DNA from: Sciurus carolinensis
Lineage: Eukaryota; Chordata; Mammalia; Rodentia; Sciuridae
Assembly (NCBI RefSeq): GCF_902686445.1
Contig: NC_062227.1
Location: forward strand, 17,435,678 to 17,499,677
Length of the DNA stretch: 64,000 nucleotides
Direction of reading: 5' to 3'
The translations under genes and the position numbers were made by a program. Each line of letters begins with the position of its first letter. Within the stretch, counting starts at the first letter, position 1. Below are positions 46,165 through 57,860 of this stretch, one piece after another. Under the pieces are notes generated by a model. It ran no database searches. It was not told the DNA's origin and was given only the letters and a program-made list of their open reading frames with translations.

Positions 46165-49100
46165 ATGAGTCAAATGACTGGGAATAAAAATCATATCACA
46201 ATAATAACCCTGAATATTAATGGCCTGAACTAATCAATCAAAAGACAGACTGGCAGATTGGATTAAAAAGAAAAATCCAACAATATGCTGCCTGCAAGAG
46301 ACTCATCTCATAGAAAGAGATGCCCATAGACTAAAGGTGAAAGGATGGGAAAAAACATACCATGCACACGGACACAGCAAAAAAGCTGGAGTATCCATCC
46401 TCATTTCAGATAATGCGGACTTGAAGCCAAAACTAGTCACAAGGGATAAAGAAGGACATTACATGCTGCTTAAGGGAAGCATAAATCAGCAAGACATAAC
46501 AATCATAAATACCTATGCCCCGAACATTGGCTCATCCACATACGTCAAACAAATCTTTCTCAATTCCAGAAATCAAATAGACCACAACACAATAATACTA
46601 GGCGATTTTAACACACCTCTCTCACCACTGGATAGATCTTCTAAACAAAAATTGAATAAAGAAACCATAGATCTCAATAACACAATCAACATCTTAGACT
46701 TAACTGACATATATAGAATATACCATCCAACAAAGAATGAATACACTTTCTTCTCAGCAGCACATGGATTCTTCTCTAAAATAGACCATATTTTATGCCA
46801 CAAAGCTACTGTTAGCAAATACAAGAAGATAGAGATACTACCTTGTACTCTATCAGATCATAATGGATTGAAATTAGAAATAAATGAAAGATTAAAAACA
46901 GAAACTTCTCCAATACCTGGAGATTAAATAATACACTATTATATGATGAGTGGATAACAGAAGACATCAGGATGGAAATAAAAAAATTCTTAGAAGTAAA
47001 CGAGAACAAAGACACATCATATCAAAATCTCTGAGACACTATGAAAGCAGTACTTAGAGGAAGATTTATTTCATGGGGCACATTCAACAAAAGAATTAGA
47101 AATCAACAAATAAAGACTTAACACTACAGCTCACAGCCCTAGAAAAAGAAGAGCAGACCAACACCAAAAGTAGTAGAAGACAGGAAATAGTTAAAATCAG
47201 AGCCAAAATCAACAAAATTGAAAAAAAAGAAACAATTGGAAAAATTAACAAAATAAATAGTTGGTTCTTTGATAAAATGAACAAAATTGATAAACCCTTA
47301 GCCACACTAACAAAGAGAAAGAGGGGGAAAACTCAAATTACTAAAATTCGGAATGAAGAAGGAAACATCACAACAGACAATAGTGAAATACAAAACATAA
47401 TTAGAAGCTATTTTGAAAATCTATACTCCACCAAAACAGAAAACCTCGAAGACATCAACAAGTTTTTAGAGACATATGAATTACCTAAACTGAACCAGGA
47501 GGACATACACAACTAATATAAATCAATTTCAAGCAATGAAATAGAAGAGGTCATCAAAAGCCTACCAACAAAGAAAAGTCCGGGAACGGATGGGTTCTCA
47601 GCCGAATTCTACAAAACCTTTAAAGAAGAGCTCACTCCAATACTCCTCAAAGTATTCCATGAAATAGAAGAGGAGGGAACCCTCCCAAACTCGTTCTATG
47701 AAACCAATATCACCCTGATACCTAAACCAGACAGAGACACATCGAGGAAAGAAAATTTCAGACCAATATCCTTAATGAACATCGATGCAAAAATTCTAAA
47801 CAAAATTTTAGCAAATCACATACAAAAATATATTAAAAAGATAGTGCACCACGATCAAGTGGGTTTCATCCCAGGGATGCAAGGTTGGTTCAACATCTGG
47901 AAATCAATGAATGTCATTCACCATATCAACAGACTTAAAGTTAAGAATAACATGATTATTTCAGTAGATGCAGAAAAAGCATTCGATAAAATACAGCACC
48001 CCTTCATGCTCAAAACACTAGAAAAAATTGGGGTAGTGGGAACATTCCTTAACATTGTAAAGGCCATCTACGCTAAGCCCATGGCCAATATCATTCTAAA
48101 TGGTGAAAAACTGAAAGCATTCCCCCTAAAAACTGGAACAAGGCAGGGATGCCCTCTTTCACCACTTCTATTCAACATCGTCCTTGAGACCCTAGCCAGA
48201 GCAATTAAGACAGACCAAAGAAATTAAAGGGATACGAATTGGAAAAGAAGAACTCAAACTATCCCTGTTCCCTGATGACATGATTATATATTTAGAGGAA
48301 CCTGGAAATTCAACCAGAAAACTTTTAGAACTCATAAGTGAATTCAGTAAATTATCAGGTTACAAGATCAATGCTCATAAATCCAATGCATTTTTATACA
48401 TAAGTGATGAATCTTCAGAAAGAGAAATTAGAAAAATTACCCCATTCACAATAGCATCGAAAAAAATAAAATACTTGGGAATCAATCTCACAAAAGAGGT
48501 GAAAGACCTCTACAATGAGAACTACAGAACACTAAAGAAAGAAATTAAAGAACACCTTAGAAGATGGAAAGATCTCCCATGTTCTTGGATAGGCAGAAAT
48601 AATATTGTCAAAATGGCCATACTACCTAAAGTGCTATACAGATTCAATGCAATTCCAATTAAAATCCCAATGATGTACCTTGCAGAAATAGAGCAAGCAA
48701 TTATGAAATTCATCTGGAACAATAAAAAACCCAGAATAGCTAAAGCAATCCTCAGTAGAAAGAGCGAAGCAGGGGGTATCGCAATACCAGATCTTCAACT
48801 CTATTACAAAGCAATAGTAACAAAAATGGCATGGTATCGGACATGCTGTCTATAGACAGGTCGATCAATGGTACAGAATAGAGGACACGAACACAAACCC
48901 AATTAAATACAATTTTCTCATACTAGACAAAGGTGCCAAAAATATGCAATGGAGAAAAGATAGCCTCTTCAACAAATGGTGCTGGGAAAACTGGAAAGCC
49001 ATATGCAACAGAATGAAATTAAACCACTATCTCTCACCCTACACAAAACTCAACTCAAAATGGATCAAGGACCTTGGAATCAGACCAGATACCTTTCATC

Positions 49101-49975
49101 TTATAGAAGAAAAAGTAGGTCCAAAACTTCAACTTGTTGGCTTAGGATCAGACTTCCTTAACAGGACACCCATAGCACAAGAAATAAAAACAAGATTCAA
49201 CAAGTGGGATAGATTCAAACTAAAAAGCTTTCTCTCAGCAAAGGAAACTCTCAGTAATGTGAAGAGAGAGCCTACAGAGTGGGAGAATATCTTTGCCACT
49301 CATACTTCATATAGAGTGCTAATTTCCAAAATCTATAAAGAACTCAAAAAACTCTACACCAAGAATACAAATAATCCAATCAACAAATGGGCTAAGAAAA
49401 TGAACAGACACTTCACAGAAGAAGATATACAAGCAAACAACAGATATATGAAAAAATATTCAACATCTCTAGTAATAAGAGAAATGCAAATCAAAACTAC
49501 CCTAAGATTTCATCTCACCCCAATTAGAATGGCAATTATCAAGATCACAAGCAACAATAGGTGTTGGCAAGGATGTGGGGGAAAAGGTACACTCATACAT
49601 TGCTGTTGGGGTTTCAAATTAGTGCAGTCACTCTGGAAAGCAGTATGGAGATTCCTCAGAGAGCTTGGAATGGAACCACCCTTTGAATCAGCTATCCCAC
49701 TCCTTGGCCTGTACCCAAAGGACTTAAAATCAGCATACTACAGAGATACAGCCACATCAATTTTCATTGCTGCTCAATTCACCATATCCAGATTGTGGAA
49801 CCAACCTAGATGCCCTTCAGTTGATGAATGGATAAAGAAACTGTGGCATATATATACAATGGAATATTACTCTGCAATGAAGAATGATAAAATTATGGCA
49901 TTTGCAGGCAAATGGATGAAATTGGAGAATATCATGCTAAGTGAGATAAGCCAATCTCAACAAACTAAAGGATGA
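46165..49975 (+). pseudogene. L1-ORF2: L1 ORF2 remnant (endonuclease and reverse transcriptase)
   Basis: About 1,270 codons long, the normal size. N-terminal endonuclease is recognisable: TLNINGLN at the start, INTYAPN, LGDFNTPLSP, SKIDHIL and SDHNGLKLE, so the catalytic Asp, Asn and His positions appear kept. The reverse transcriptase domain has [35 protein letters not shown] and [14 protein letters not shown]. The catalytic FADD box is FPDD (48268-48279). The C-terminal part has the cysteine motif [17 protein letters not shown] and the usual ending SEISQSQ. Breaks: shifts near 46228, 46925, 47110, 48207 (one extra A against the 59-kb copy) and 48850, and stops near 47033 (TGA) and at 47514-47516 (TAA). 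ORF2p normally nicks target DNA and copies L1 RNA in place. This one is non-functional. Confidence 0.92.
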
Positions 49976-50025
49976 ATCATCTCGCTGATAAGCGAATGAG
50001 GACATATAATGGGGGGTGGGAGGGG

Positions 50026-50066
50026 TTAGCATTAGGGTTAGGGTTAGGTTTAGGGTTAGGGATAAG
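50026..50066 (+). repeat. TTAGGG-like interstitial telomeric tract in L1 3' UTR
   Basis: Within the G-rich 3' UTR tract the sequence becomes four TTAGGG units plus variants (TTAGCA, TTAGGT, TTAGGGA) for about 40 bp. The three other L1 3' UTRs in the window that can be aligned (rc of about 11400-11460, 26430-26500, 61355-61410) have plain purine-rich sequence here. The many G3 runs between 50011 and 50063 make a G-quadruplex plausible. Confidence 0.9.
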
Positions 50067-50273
50067 GAGGGTGGTAAGAATGGAGGAAAGAAGGATTGTA
50101 TAGAGGGAAAAGAGGGGTGTGAGGGGTGGGAGGGAAGGGAAATAATAATGAATCAAACTTCATTGCCCTATGTAAATTTATGATTACACAAATGGTATGC
50201 CTTGACTCCATGTACAAATAGAGAAACAACATGTATTCCATTTGTATACAATAATTAAAAAAAGAAAAAAATA

Positions 50274-50287
50274 AATAAAGAAATTAG
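50274..50287. repeat. Right target-site duplication of full-length L1
   Basis: aataaagaaattag following the A-rich tail. Perfect partner of 43978-43991. One more A could be included on the left of both copies, but it merges with the A-tail. Confidence 0.92.
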
Positions 50288-51070
50288 TTAAAAGGAAATC
50301 AAAGGAGCAATATAGAAGATCTATATAATCAAGAGGAACACTAGCAAAGCAAAGAAACCAATGAAACCATTAGAAAGATTGATCAGAAGACTTTGGATGT
50401 GTGCTTCCTAACAAAGTCCCAAGAAGAGAAGGCCGTGGATCCCTTACCAATGAGCTCATCAAAGACAATTGCTCTTAGTTGTTAAACTTCCTTTTCAGCT
50501 TCAGAGAGATGAAAGCAGGAATGAAGAATGGCCGTTACTTTGTAGGGAATGCAGGGAGGACTCAATTGCCCTTAAGCCCTTAGGCAAAGCACATAAGCAA
50601 CCCTGAGTTTGAGGGACACAGCTAATAAGACACAGTATTCTGGAAGGATTGGGGTCACATACGATGTTGGGACAGGAATTAATTTGAACTGAAAAACATG
50701 CAAATTGCGACCTTGGCAAACTTCTTTCTTTGTAATAACCCAAGAAAACAAGTGGAATGTGTTGGTGCCTCCCTGGCACTATTAATGAGTTTCTGATGAA
50801 ACCATGTGTCTGATGGTAAATCAGATGGACAGTCCTCATCCCTGTGAATGTCCTGTACCTGTGTGAGCCCATGTGCATCCCACACCCACCTTCCGCCCTT
50901 GAGAGTGACAGGAGAAGATCTTGGCACTGATAAAGACAGGAGATAAAGGGATTTTTAGTAGGGAATTTAACAAAATAATTAAATGATTAATATTTAATTT
51001 AGTTTAACAATTAAATAAGTAAATTCTGAGAAAGAAATTAATGGAACAATTTTTAAAATACCAAATTTTG
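50288..51070. other. Unassigned sequence
   Basis: First 200 bp A-rich, possibly the continuation of an older L1-like element disrupted by the full-length L1. The rest shows no gene or repeat. Confidence 0.4.
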
Positions 51071-51149
51071 TACTGGGGTAGACGGGGGTGTGGGTCAGTG
51101 GCAAAGAGCTTGCCAAATGTGTAGGGCCCAGGATTGAAAAAAAAAAAAA
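51071..51149 (+). mobile_element. ID-family SINE with A-tail
   Basis: 'tactggggtagacgggggtgtgggtcagtggcaaagagcttgcc' then 'gtagggcccaggattg' and a 13-base A-run. This is the ID unit in plus orientation with degraded start and shortened end. The A/B-box-like elements are 'gggtcagtggc' and a truncated 'ggattg'. An imperfect duplication may flank it ('aaataccaaattttg' before, 'aaatatcaaatttg' at about 51161). Confidence 0.78.
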
Positions 51150-51644
51150 GAATTCAGTTAAATATCAAATTTGATAATATTTGAAATATCAACCATGTAT
51201 CATTTACTCCTGTGTGCAGGGGCAGTACAGAAGTCTTTAATCTGAACAAAGGTAATTTATTGAATATATTTTGTTAACATATGTACTAATATTGTTATTA
51301 TTTTGGTGGTGTCATTAGACCACAATATTTCCAGTCTTCACAAAATCACTGCAAGAGCATTGTATCCTCATGTTATAGGTTTAAAATATTGAGAGAGCAG
51401 CTAATCATGGCAGAGCCAAGTTTCTTGGTGTCTATCCAGAATGAAAGTGTAGCTGTTTTTTGGATTCATTGTTATCTTTCTAATTAGATGAAACGGTGTG
51501 CACTGGCAGGTTATTTCTCAGACAAAATAACTGAAAATAACTCAGAATAAATTTCCTTTGAGAAATATATGTTTCTCATATGCTTAACATATGTTTCTAT
51601 ATGTTAAAATCTCTCATTAGCATTCTGATAACATAACTAATCAA
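51150..51644. other. Unassigned AT-rich sequence
   Basis: No gene or repeat recognised. Confidence 0.45.
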
Positions 51645-51880
51645 TTTAGTATGGAAAAAAGGTTTACTTTTAAAGTAAGTTCTTCATAGTGGGAGTGCTT
51701 GGCAGAGGAGGCCTGTTCTCTCATGGGGACTGGGGATCAGAGAGAAAGAGGAAGAACCAGGGTCCCAAGATCCCTTCAAGGTCATGGCCCCAATGACCAG
51801 ATTTCCTGAAGGTTCCACCAGCTCCCCAAGGCACTCCACTATGGGCTTTGGAAAATATGAAAGACTCAAACATTGGCAGC
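51645..51880 (-). mobile_element. MaLR-class LTR fragment (tentative)
   Basis: Reverse-oriented blocks such as 'aaaaaggtttactttta', 'gaccagatttcctgaaggttccaccagctcccca' and 'ggcactccactatgggc' are compatible with the LTR family at 16.3 and 42.8 kb, but decay is strong. Confidence 0.45.
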
Positions 51881-52659
51881 ATCTGTGTTTTTAATGGTTT
51901 GTAATACTTAGGTTAGTGGCTGTGATATGATTAAATAAGAAACAACTCAAAATGCTGCCAGTGGTGATGGGCACCTAGCAAGCACTCAGTAGTCACTGGT
52001 ATCCTCTCACATGCCTCACCCTCAGCTTCATCAGGAAAGAATAATTGTTAAAACAGGAACAAGTTAGATCTGGTATCCATCAGGGCAGTTTATGTTACTA
52101 CAGTTTATTCACAAAAGCAAGACATGAGAGTCACTGGAGAAATCTGCAAACCATCCTCCCTGGGACCTTCAGAGACCCAGGAGGCAGGCCCTGGAGAATA
52201 GAAAAGCATTGCTCCCAGGCAATATATCCATGGCTCCTGTTGGCCGTGTCTTAGGTCCTGGTAGATTCAGCAGTGCCCTGCCAGAACTGTGTATTGGGGT
52301 CACCAGTAGGAGACTTGGCCTCTAGGAGAAGGACTTTACTGGTAGGCATGATTCTCCCAGAGACTCATCTGGATGATTTACCAATCAGAGTTCAGGACCC
52401 AGGAGTCTTGAACATTTCCTGACACTTAATGGCCATTCTACACCTGCTCAGTTCTCTGAATGCTGAGATTTGGTGGATGGTGACTCAGGTCAGGCCTCTG
52501 TGCTGAGTATCATGAGGTCTACAGCATGATTCAGCCTCCAGTCAGTGGCCAAGAAGTTGTTGTGTAAGGCAAATGCAATACCAAGCAGGTCAAAGCATGA
52601 AGCAGAGGCCTTTGTAGTGGGGCAGTATGATATATGGGCCTATATTTGGTGTCAGTCTC
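51881..52659. other. Unassigned sequence
   Basis: No supported gene or repeat. Confidence 0.45.
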
Positions 52660-52790
52660 ACAAACCTGTGTTCTGCTCCCAGTGACATGGTGAGTCATGG
52701 TAAATAACTCTGTGTGCCTCAGTTTTCTTGTCTGCAAAATGGGGCTGAGAATAGGACTTATGTGACAGGTTATTATAGGATAGAAGAAGT
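52660..52790 (+). mobile_element. MIR SINE fragment
   Basis: 'cctgtgttctgctcccagtgacatggtgagtcatggtaaataactctgtgtgcctcagttttcttgtctgcaaaatggggctgagaatagg' matches MIR in plus orientation. Confidence 0.78.
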
Positions 52791-53524
52791 TAGGACATAT
52801 GATGTTAGATGGTTCCTTGCCCAGAACAACCCCTTAATACACGAGTTGATGTTACACCTAAAATTGAGTGTTCATGCAATCCAGTAAAGATGTCTCCCCA
52901 TCTACCACACTGCACAATGATGTATGTCACTTATGTTTATAGAGCAATAGTCATAACAGGTGACAGAGGCTATTTCCATTTTGGGTGTCTTTCCCTTGCA
53001 AGCCCTTAAAATTACAGGCAGCCTCAGGTAGATTGGGAAAAGTGAATGTGATATGTATATCAACTTCTTTTATCCCCTTCATGTATTCTAAACTATGGGA
53101 AGGCTTGGATGTAAATACAGGTATGAAGTCTTTTGTTGTTCCTATTAATGTGAAAATTAGGTTTTGTAGTGTGTGGGGTTTGCATCTAAATAAACCCAGT
53201 TCTGAATCATCCAGGGCAGAGAATGTGGCCCTTCTGCAGTGACCACACATTGACCAGTGCATATGAGTTGTGATACACAGAGCTTTCACTGCAGATGAAT
53301 TAAAAGTCTCACTCTGTAGGCTCCAGGGTCTCAGCTAGTGTTGTCAAATGCATGCTGTCACCATTAACAGTGACTAATCAAAACCAAAGAGAGTAATAAA
53401 TCTCACTGCCAATGATTTGCTAAGCAAATTGCCTCAGCTGTCCTCGTTTCAGAACTTGGAACCCTACATTTGGGGTGGAGTGTATGAAGATTGAGTGAAT
53501 GGGAGGCACAGGCCAGCCAGAAAG
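52791..53524. other. Unassigned sequence
   Basis: No supported gene or repeat. Confidence 0.45.
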
Positions 53525-53735
53525 GGTCAGATCCTGCTCTGCCATGTGGTAGCTGAGTCAGGGGACTCAGGTATGCTTCTGTTTCTTCATCTACAAAATG
53601 GGAAGGATGGTGACTGTCCCTATTTCATGTGGTCACTGGGTGAGGTGGACCAGTACCTGTGAATGTACACAGAGCAGGACCTGGTGTACAGGGGTCACTG
53701 AGCAAGTGCTGGCTGCAGTTGTCACTATTGCTCTC
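53525..53735 (+). mobile_element. MIR SINE
   Basis: Nearly the entire MIR core: 'gatcctgctctgccatgtggtagctgagtcagg', 'cttctgtttcttcatctacaaaatgggaaggatgg', and the 3' half 'gtacacagagcaggacctggtgtacaggggtcactgagcaagtgctgg'. Confidence 0.8.
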
Positions 53736-54449
53736 ATGTGTGCCTGATTTGGGTTCTTCACAGGAAGCACACAGTACAATCTGAGTAGGACCAAGTTTAA
53801 TAAGGACAGTATTTGAACAGATTGGCTGGGTGGGGTTGTTAACAGGAAATGGCACTGTTCCCAGGACTAATGTCAGTGCAGAGAATTAACCCAACTCCAA
53901 AGCCCACCCTAGTTGGAAGGATAAGAGTAGGGAGCAGTCACCAGAAGCACACAGCCAGAACAGTGCACAGGAGCCTCCAAAGTCATAGAAACTCCAGCTT
54001 GAGCTAAAGGACCCAGAGGATGCTGAGCCACAGGATGACAGAGAGGGAGGAAGGGTGGACAGTCCCTGGACTTTTCTCTCATCTGGGCCCTATGCTCCTA
54101 GTGCCCCATTTAAAAAATTAACCAGAGGCAGGAGTGTGGAAAAGCTGAGGTAATTATGAGCAGGCCTGTGTCCAGGATTAAGAGTAGCTGAGGGTGGGCT
54201 AGGGAAAAGTATGGATCTGGAGAAACCCAGCCCCAAGATGACAGTTTTAGGACCATATACATCATGCATGCAGTGGGTGTCAATACACAGAACAAGTGTT
54301 CCAAGTATAGCCACAGACACCATTGACAAGAAATAAGAAAAGGACAGGACAGAGTCTGGCTCTCGCTTGGTGACAGGAAGAGTGACAAACCCAACAAAAA
54401 CAACTCCAACAAAAATAGTGGCAGCTGCTGGTAGTTTTAGAACCTTCAT
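53736..54449. other. Unassigned sequence with a hydrophobic minus-strand open frame
   Basis: A 119-codon minus frame (54449-54090) encodes a hydrophobic peptide with two stretches long enough to span a membrane (AATIFVGVVFVGFV and SMVSVAILGTLVL). There is no family resemblance, splice context or codon evidence, and it abuts a MIR fragment. I regard it as probably chance. Confidence 0.3.
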
Positions 54450-54600
54450 AGTTTTCCAAGTACTTTGTGTCCTGGGTGGGGTTACAGTTCAGCCTTGTCC
54501 CACACTATGGGAAGTCCGCATCTGTCCCCATTTTACAAATAAGAACATGAAGGGGAGGTGTTGATTGATTAGGAGCAAGACATTTGGTGGGATTCATGCT
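54450..54600 (-). mobile_element. MIR SINE fragment (tentative)
   Basis: 'gcatctgtccccattttacaaataagaacatgaaggggaggtg' parallels the reverse complement of the MIR 3' core. Confidence 0.55.
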
Positions 54601-55924
54601 TGGGTTTCTTAGAGAATTCATGGAGGCCTGTGGACAAAGTGCAGAGGACTCAAGGACTCAAGAGTGCAAGACAGGTCATTTAATACTTAACCATGTGGTT
54701 GTCCTGCAGGGGATTTTACATTTGGGTAGATCCTCTGGAAGCATTTATAGGAAAAGGTGAGCATGTACACTCATCCTTAGGTCAGATTCTTCCTTCAAAT
54801 TTATATTGGCTTAAAATAAAGAGTACAATGATTTGTTGAGATGTTAGGCATCTCATAGGGACACAATTTAAAGGGCAGCATGCAATTCCTCTGATGTTCT
54901 CATTCATTTTCTTTCCTAAGAAAAGGTGCATTTTTCTTTTTATGTGCTCCGAACTTAGTTCTATGCTTTTCTTTGATGTTGGTTATTACAGTCCCTTCAA
55001 CTTTTGTGCCGCTGTCTTTATAGATTACATCCCCTGACCTGCTTGAAATCAAAGCAACCATGTATCACTTGTCTCAGGAAAATCTGGAGGTGGAGGCTGC
55101 TCCCAAAATCAGTCTATTCCAGGTCAAGCCCTCTTTGCCCTCCTGTTGTTCTGGAAAGTCATACTCCAGCAACCTTATCCTGGCTGGAAGAGTCATATAT
55201 GAACACCTGCCCATGACCCTACCAGGTCCCAGTCTTCTTGAGGGATCAGGATAGGAGGACAGACAAGTCCCTTTAGAGGGGAATAGAATAATACCACAGT
55301 TCCTCATTCAAAGACAGCCTACAACAGGTAAGCTTTCTTCCTCACCTCTAGCACCATTTAAAGTCCTGAAGCAAGTAAAGAAATTTGAGAGTTGTGGGAA
55401 AATTATTAAATATTTCTTCTGAAAACACACAAACATAGGGAATTTAGCATATAATTTCAGAATCTCTTTCTCTTTCTTGCATACTGGCCCGAAGCTGAAA
55501 TTGACATCATTGTGTGCATCTAGGTCTGTGTATCAGTCTGGGTACCAATGAGGGGCATCTGCAGTCAGTCAGCTTGTTTGCATGTACATCGGTGTAGGTG
55601 AAGTGATGGACAGTGGATAGATTGAGGGAAGGAAGGGAAATGCCCCTCTTCACTTTCCCAGAGAGGGGACCTGCCAAATCAAGGGGCAGTAATAAAATCC
55701 TCAGCCTGGAGACTCTCTTCCAGGCTGTGGAAATGTGGATAAGGGGGGTGTGTGACTCCTGGGCTGTACACCTTGCATAATCTCATTACCTGGAATTCAA
55801 AAGTCAGAAAGTCCCTGAGGAGAAACTAGGAACTCTAGTCCCCCATTGTCTTCTTTATTCAACCTCTGCTTGCTACTAGCACAGGAATGGAGACATGATG
55901 GATGCAAAGAATAGAGCTCCAGCT
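54601..55924. other. Unassigned sequence
   Basis: About 1.3 kb, no supported gene or repeat. Confidence 0.45.
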
Positions 55925-56400
55925 TGGAATAAATATAACAGAAAAAAGGAAGGTAGAATAATGAATAAACTAAATATCCATCTTATGATGTCATTTTCAA
56001 AAAGCAGCAAATTACAGGAAATAATATTTTGAAATTAAAAGATGTAGGAAGAAAATGAAAAGGTCAGAAATTCGTGAAATAGAATTAAAATATGCAATAT
56101 AAAAGTCACTACATTTGAGACATATTTCATTGCTAGATTAATAAAATTGAGTCAAGTCTAAAAAGATTAATAAGGACATAAAAAAGGTATGAAGTGCAAA
56201 TGCCTATATTGGAAATAAGACATCACCACAGATGCTACAGACATTAAATAGGAAAATTATAATGTAAATAATATTACAAATGTAGAAATTCAAATGAACT
56301 GCAAAGTCATAAAAAAATACCAAAGTATACAATAAACTAGACCCAAGAATCAACATAAAATTAGAAAATAAGCTGTTTAATAAGTACAGTGCAGCAGATA
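55925..56400 (+). mobile_element. Old L1/HAL1-type ORF2 fragment
   Basis: A-rich segment whose plus-strand translation over 56130-56250 in shifting frames gives blocks resembling the region between endonuclease and reverse transcriptase of L1 ('INKIE', 'LIRT*KR', 'EVQMPILEIRH', followed by a decayed 'ITTDAT' position). No frame is open for long. Confidence 0.5.
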
Positions 56401-57699
56401 GCATTTTTTTCTGAAAATCCTATCTACTTTAGTCCAATTTCCCAAGTGTCTTCTGTTGTATTATGCAGTTTTAACTTTACAATACTTTCTGAAATTATGT
56501 TTTCTTCTCCTTTTCTACTTCCTGTGTCTTTTCATAAAATATAACTCCATGAGGATCAATGTTCTTTGCATCCTGATCCCAGTCACAGTTCTGGAATTTA
56601 GAGTAAGGCTGTCTAAAAATAAGTTCCCAAATACATTTTAAACAAAGACACGTATAAGGAATAAAGTTATTTGTATTGTGAAGAATTCCCCATTGAAGAA
56701 AATTTTGTGGCAAAAAAATGTTGTCAGGCTATAGTGGTGGCCATCAGCACAGACATTAGAAAATCCCACCACAGAGGTGATTTGCAGAATTTTTTTTCTC
56801 TTTTCCGTATCTCCTGAAAAGCCTCCTTTAATAATTCTCTCTTGCTAAATTTTGAAGATAACAGACTGTTTTTTTTTAACCTTGTGATATTGAAGTCCTT
56901 TTCTACCAGACTACTGGTGGTGTTGTATCTCTCTGTTCTGATAGGGTCACCTGTGGCTCCCCTGGGCAGGACCATCTCATCCTTCTCCATTTAGTATGTG
57001 AACCCACAGGATGAGCAGTTGGTCTGCTTATAGATGTTTGATGTGGCTTTCTGAGCATTTCTGTGTGGCTGTGTTTGGCAAAGTCAAGGGAGGGCTGACT
57101 CACACTGAAAAACTTTAATATTGATTCTGCACTATGGTCCTCGGAATCCAGGGAAAGGGCCTGGCTCTATGCAGCAGCTCAATGCAAGGCAAATTCATTC
57201 TGATACTCAGTGAGAAAGGAAGGAAACCTGCCAAAAAACACAGGTGAATAACAGCAATGGCATTTCCTACTGATCTAGGAGGATCCAAGTTGGGTGGAAG
57301 AGTTATTCTCATCTTCAGAGAAGGCCTTGTGGTAGAAGAAGACTCAGGTAGAGTTTAGCATGCAAGGCAATTTTGGGGGAGTTTCCTTGAAAGGAAAATG
57401 TGTGGGAGAGGGAATGAAGCTGGAGTGGTGGAGGAGGTTCTAAGCTGCTAGGACTTAGCACCTAGTGGTATGAGGAGCCACTGGACCTGCAGAGTGTCCC
57501 GGCCTGGGTGGAATTTGCTTCTCACATTGAGTGGTTGAAGGTAGACTGCCCAGGGGGCATGGCACTGACCATGAAGGCTTTCTGTAACAGAGTCAGTCTT
57601 GGAGCATGCTAAGAGCTGTGGGTCAGAATCTGAGTGCACAGGTGCCAAAGCCAAAGTTTACATCCAGCTGACTCCTAGCCACATGCCACTGTTGCCATG
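56401..57699. other. Unassigned sequence
   Basis: About 1.3 kb, no supported gene or repeat. Confidence 0.45.
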
Positions 57700-57860
57700 G
57701 TGTTCTAGATATTTGCTCTTATTTACTCCTTGTAACAACCCTACAAAGCAGGAAACTTAATTTTTCCTTGAGCTGAAAAACTTAAGCACTATTATGTTCT
57801 TGTTCCATAGAGCCATACCACCAGAATAGTTTGCCTAGGATCCTAGATGAAGAACCATAT
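57700..57860 (-). mobile_element. MIR SINE fragment
   Basis: 'ttgctcttatttactccttgtaacaaccctacaaagcaggaaacttaatttttccttgagctgaaaaacttaag' matches the reverse-oriented MIR end ('tcctcacaacaaccctatgaggtagg'). Confidence 0.7.

Larger units (their letters stand above)
43992..50273 (+). mobile_element. L1: Full-length L1 (LINE-1) retrotransposon, inactive
   Basis: A 6.28-kb non-LTR retrotransposon flanked by a perfect 14-bp target-site duplication. Order: 5' UTR with duplicated units (43992-45071), ORF1 remnant (45072-46117), short spacer, ORF2 remnant (46165-49975), 3' UTR with G-rich polypurine tract (49976-50240) and A-rich tail. The intact duplication and presence of the 5' end indicate a complete, relatively recent target-primed insertion. 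Both reading frames have since been broken, and the catalytic box of the reverse transcriptase carries a proline. It can still serve as a reference against which the other L1 pieces in the window are aligned. Subfamily unknown. Confidence 0.95.
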
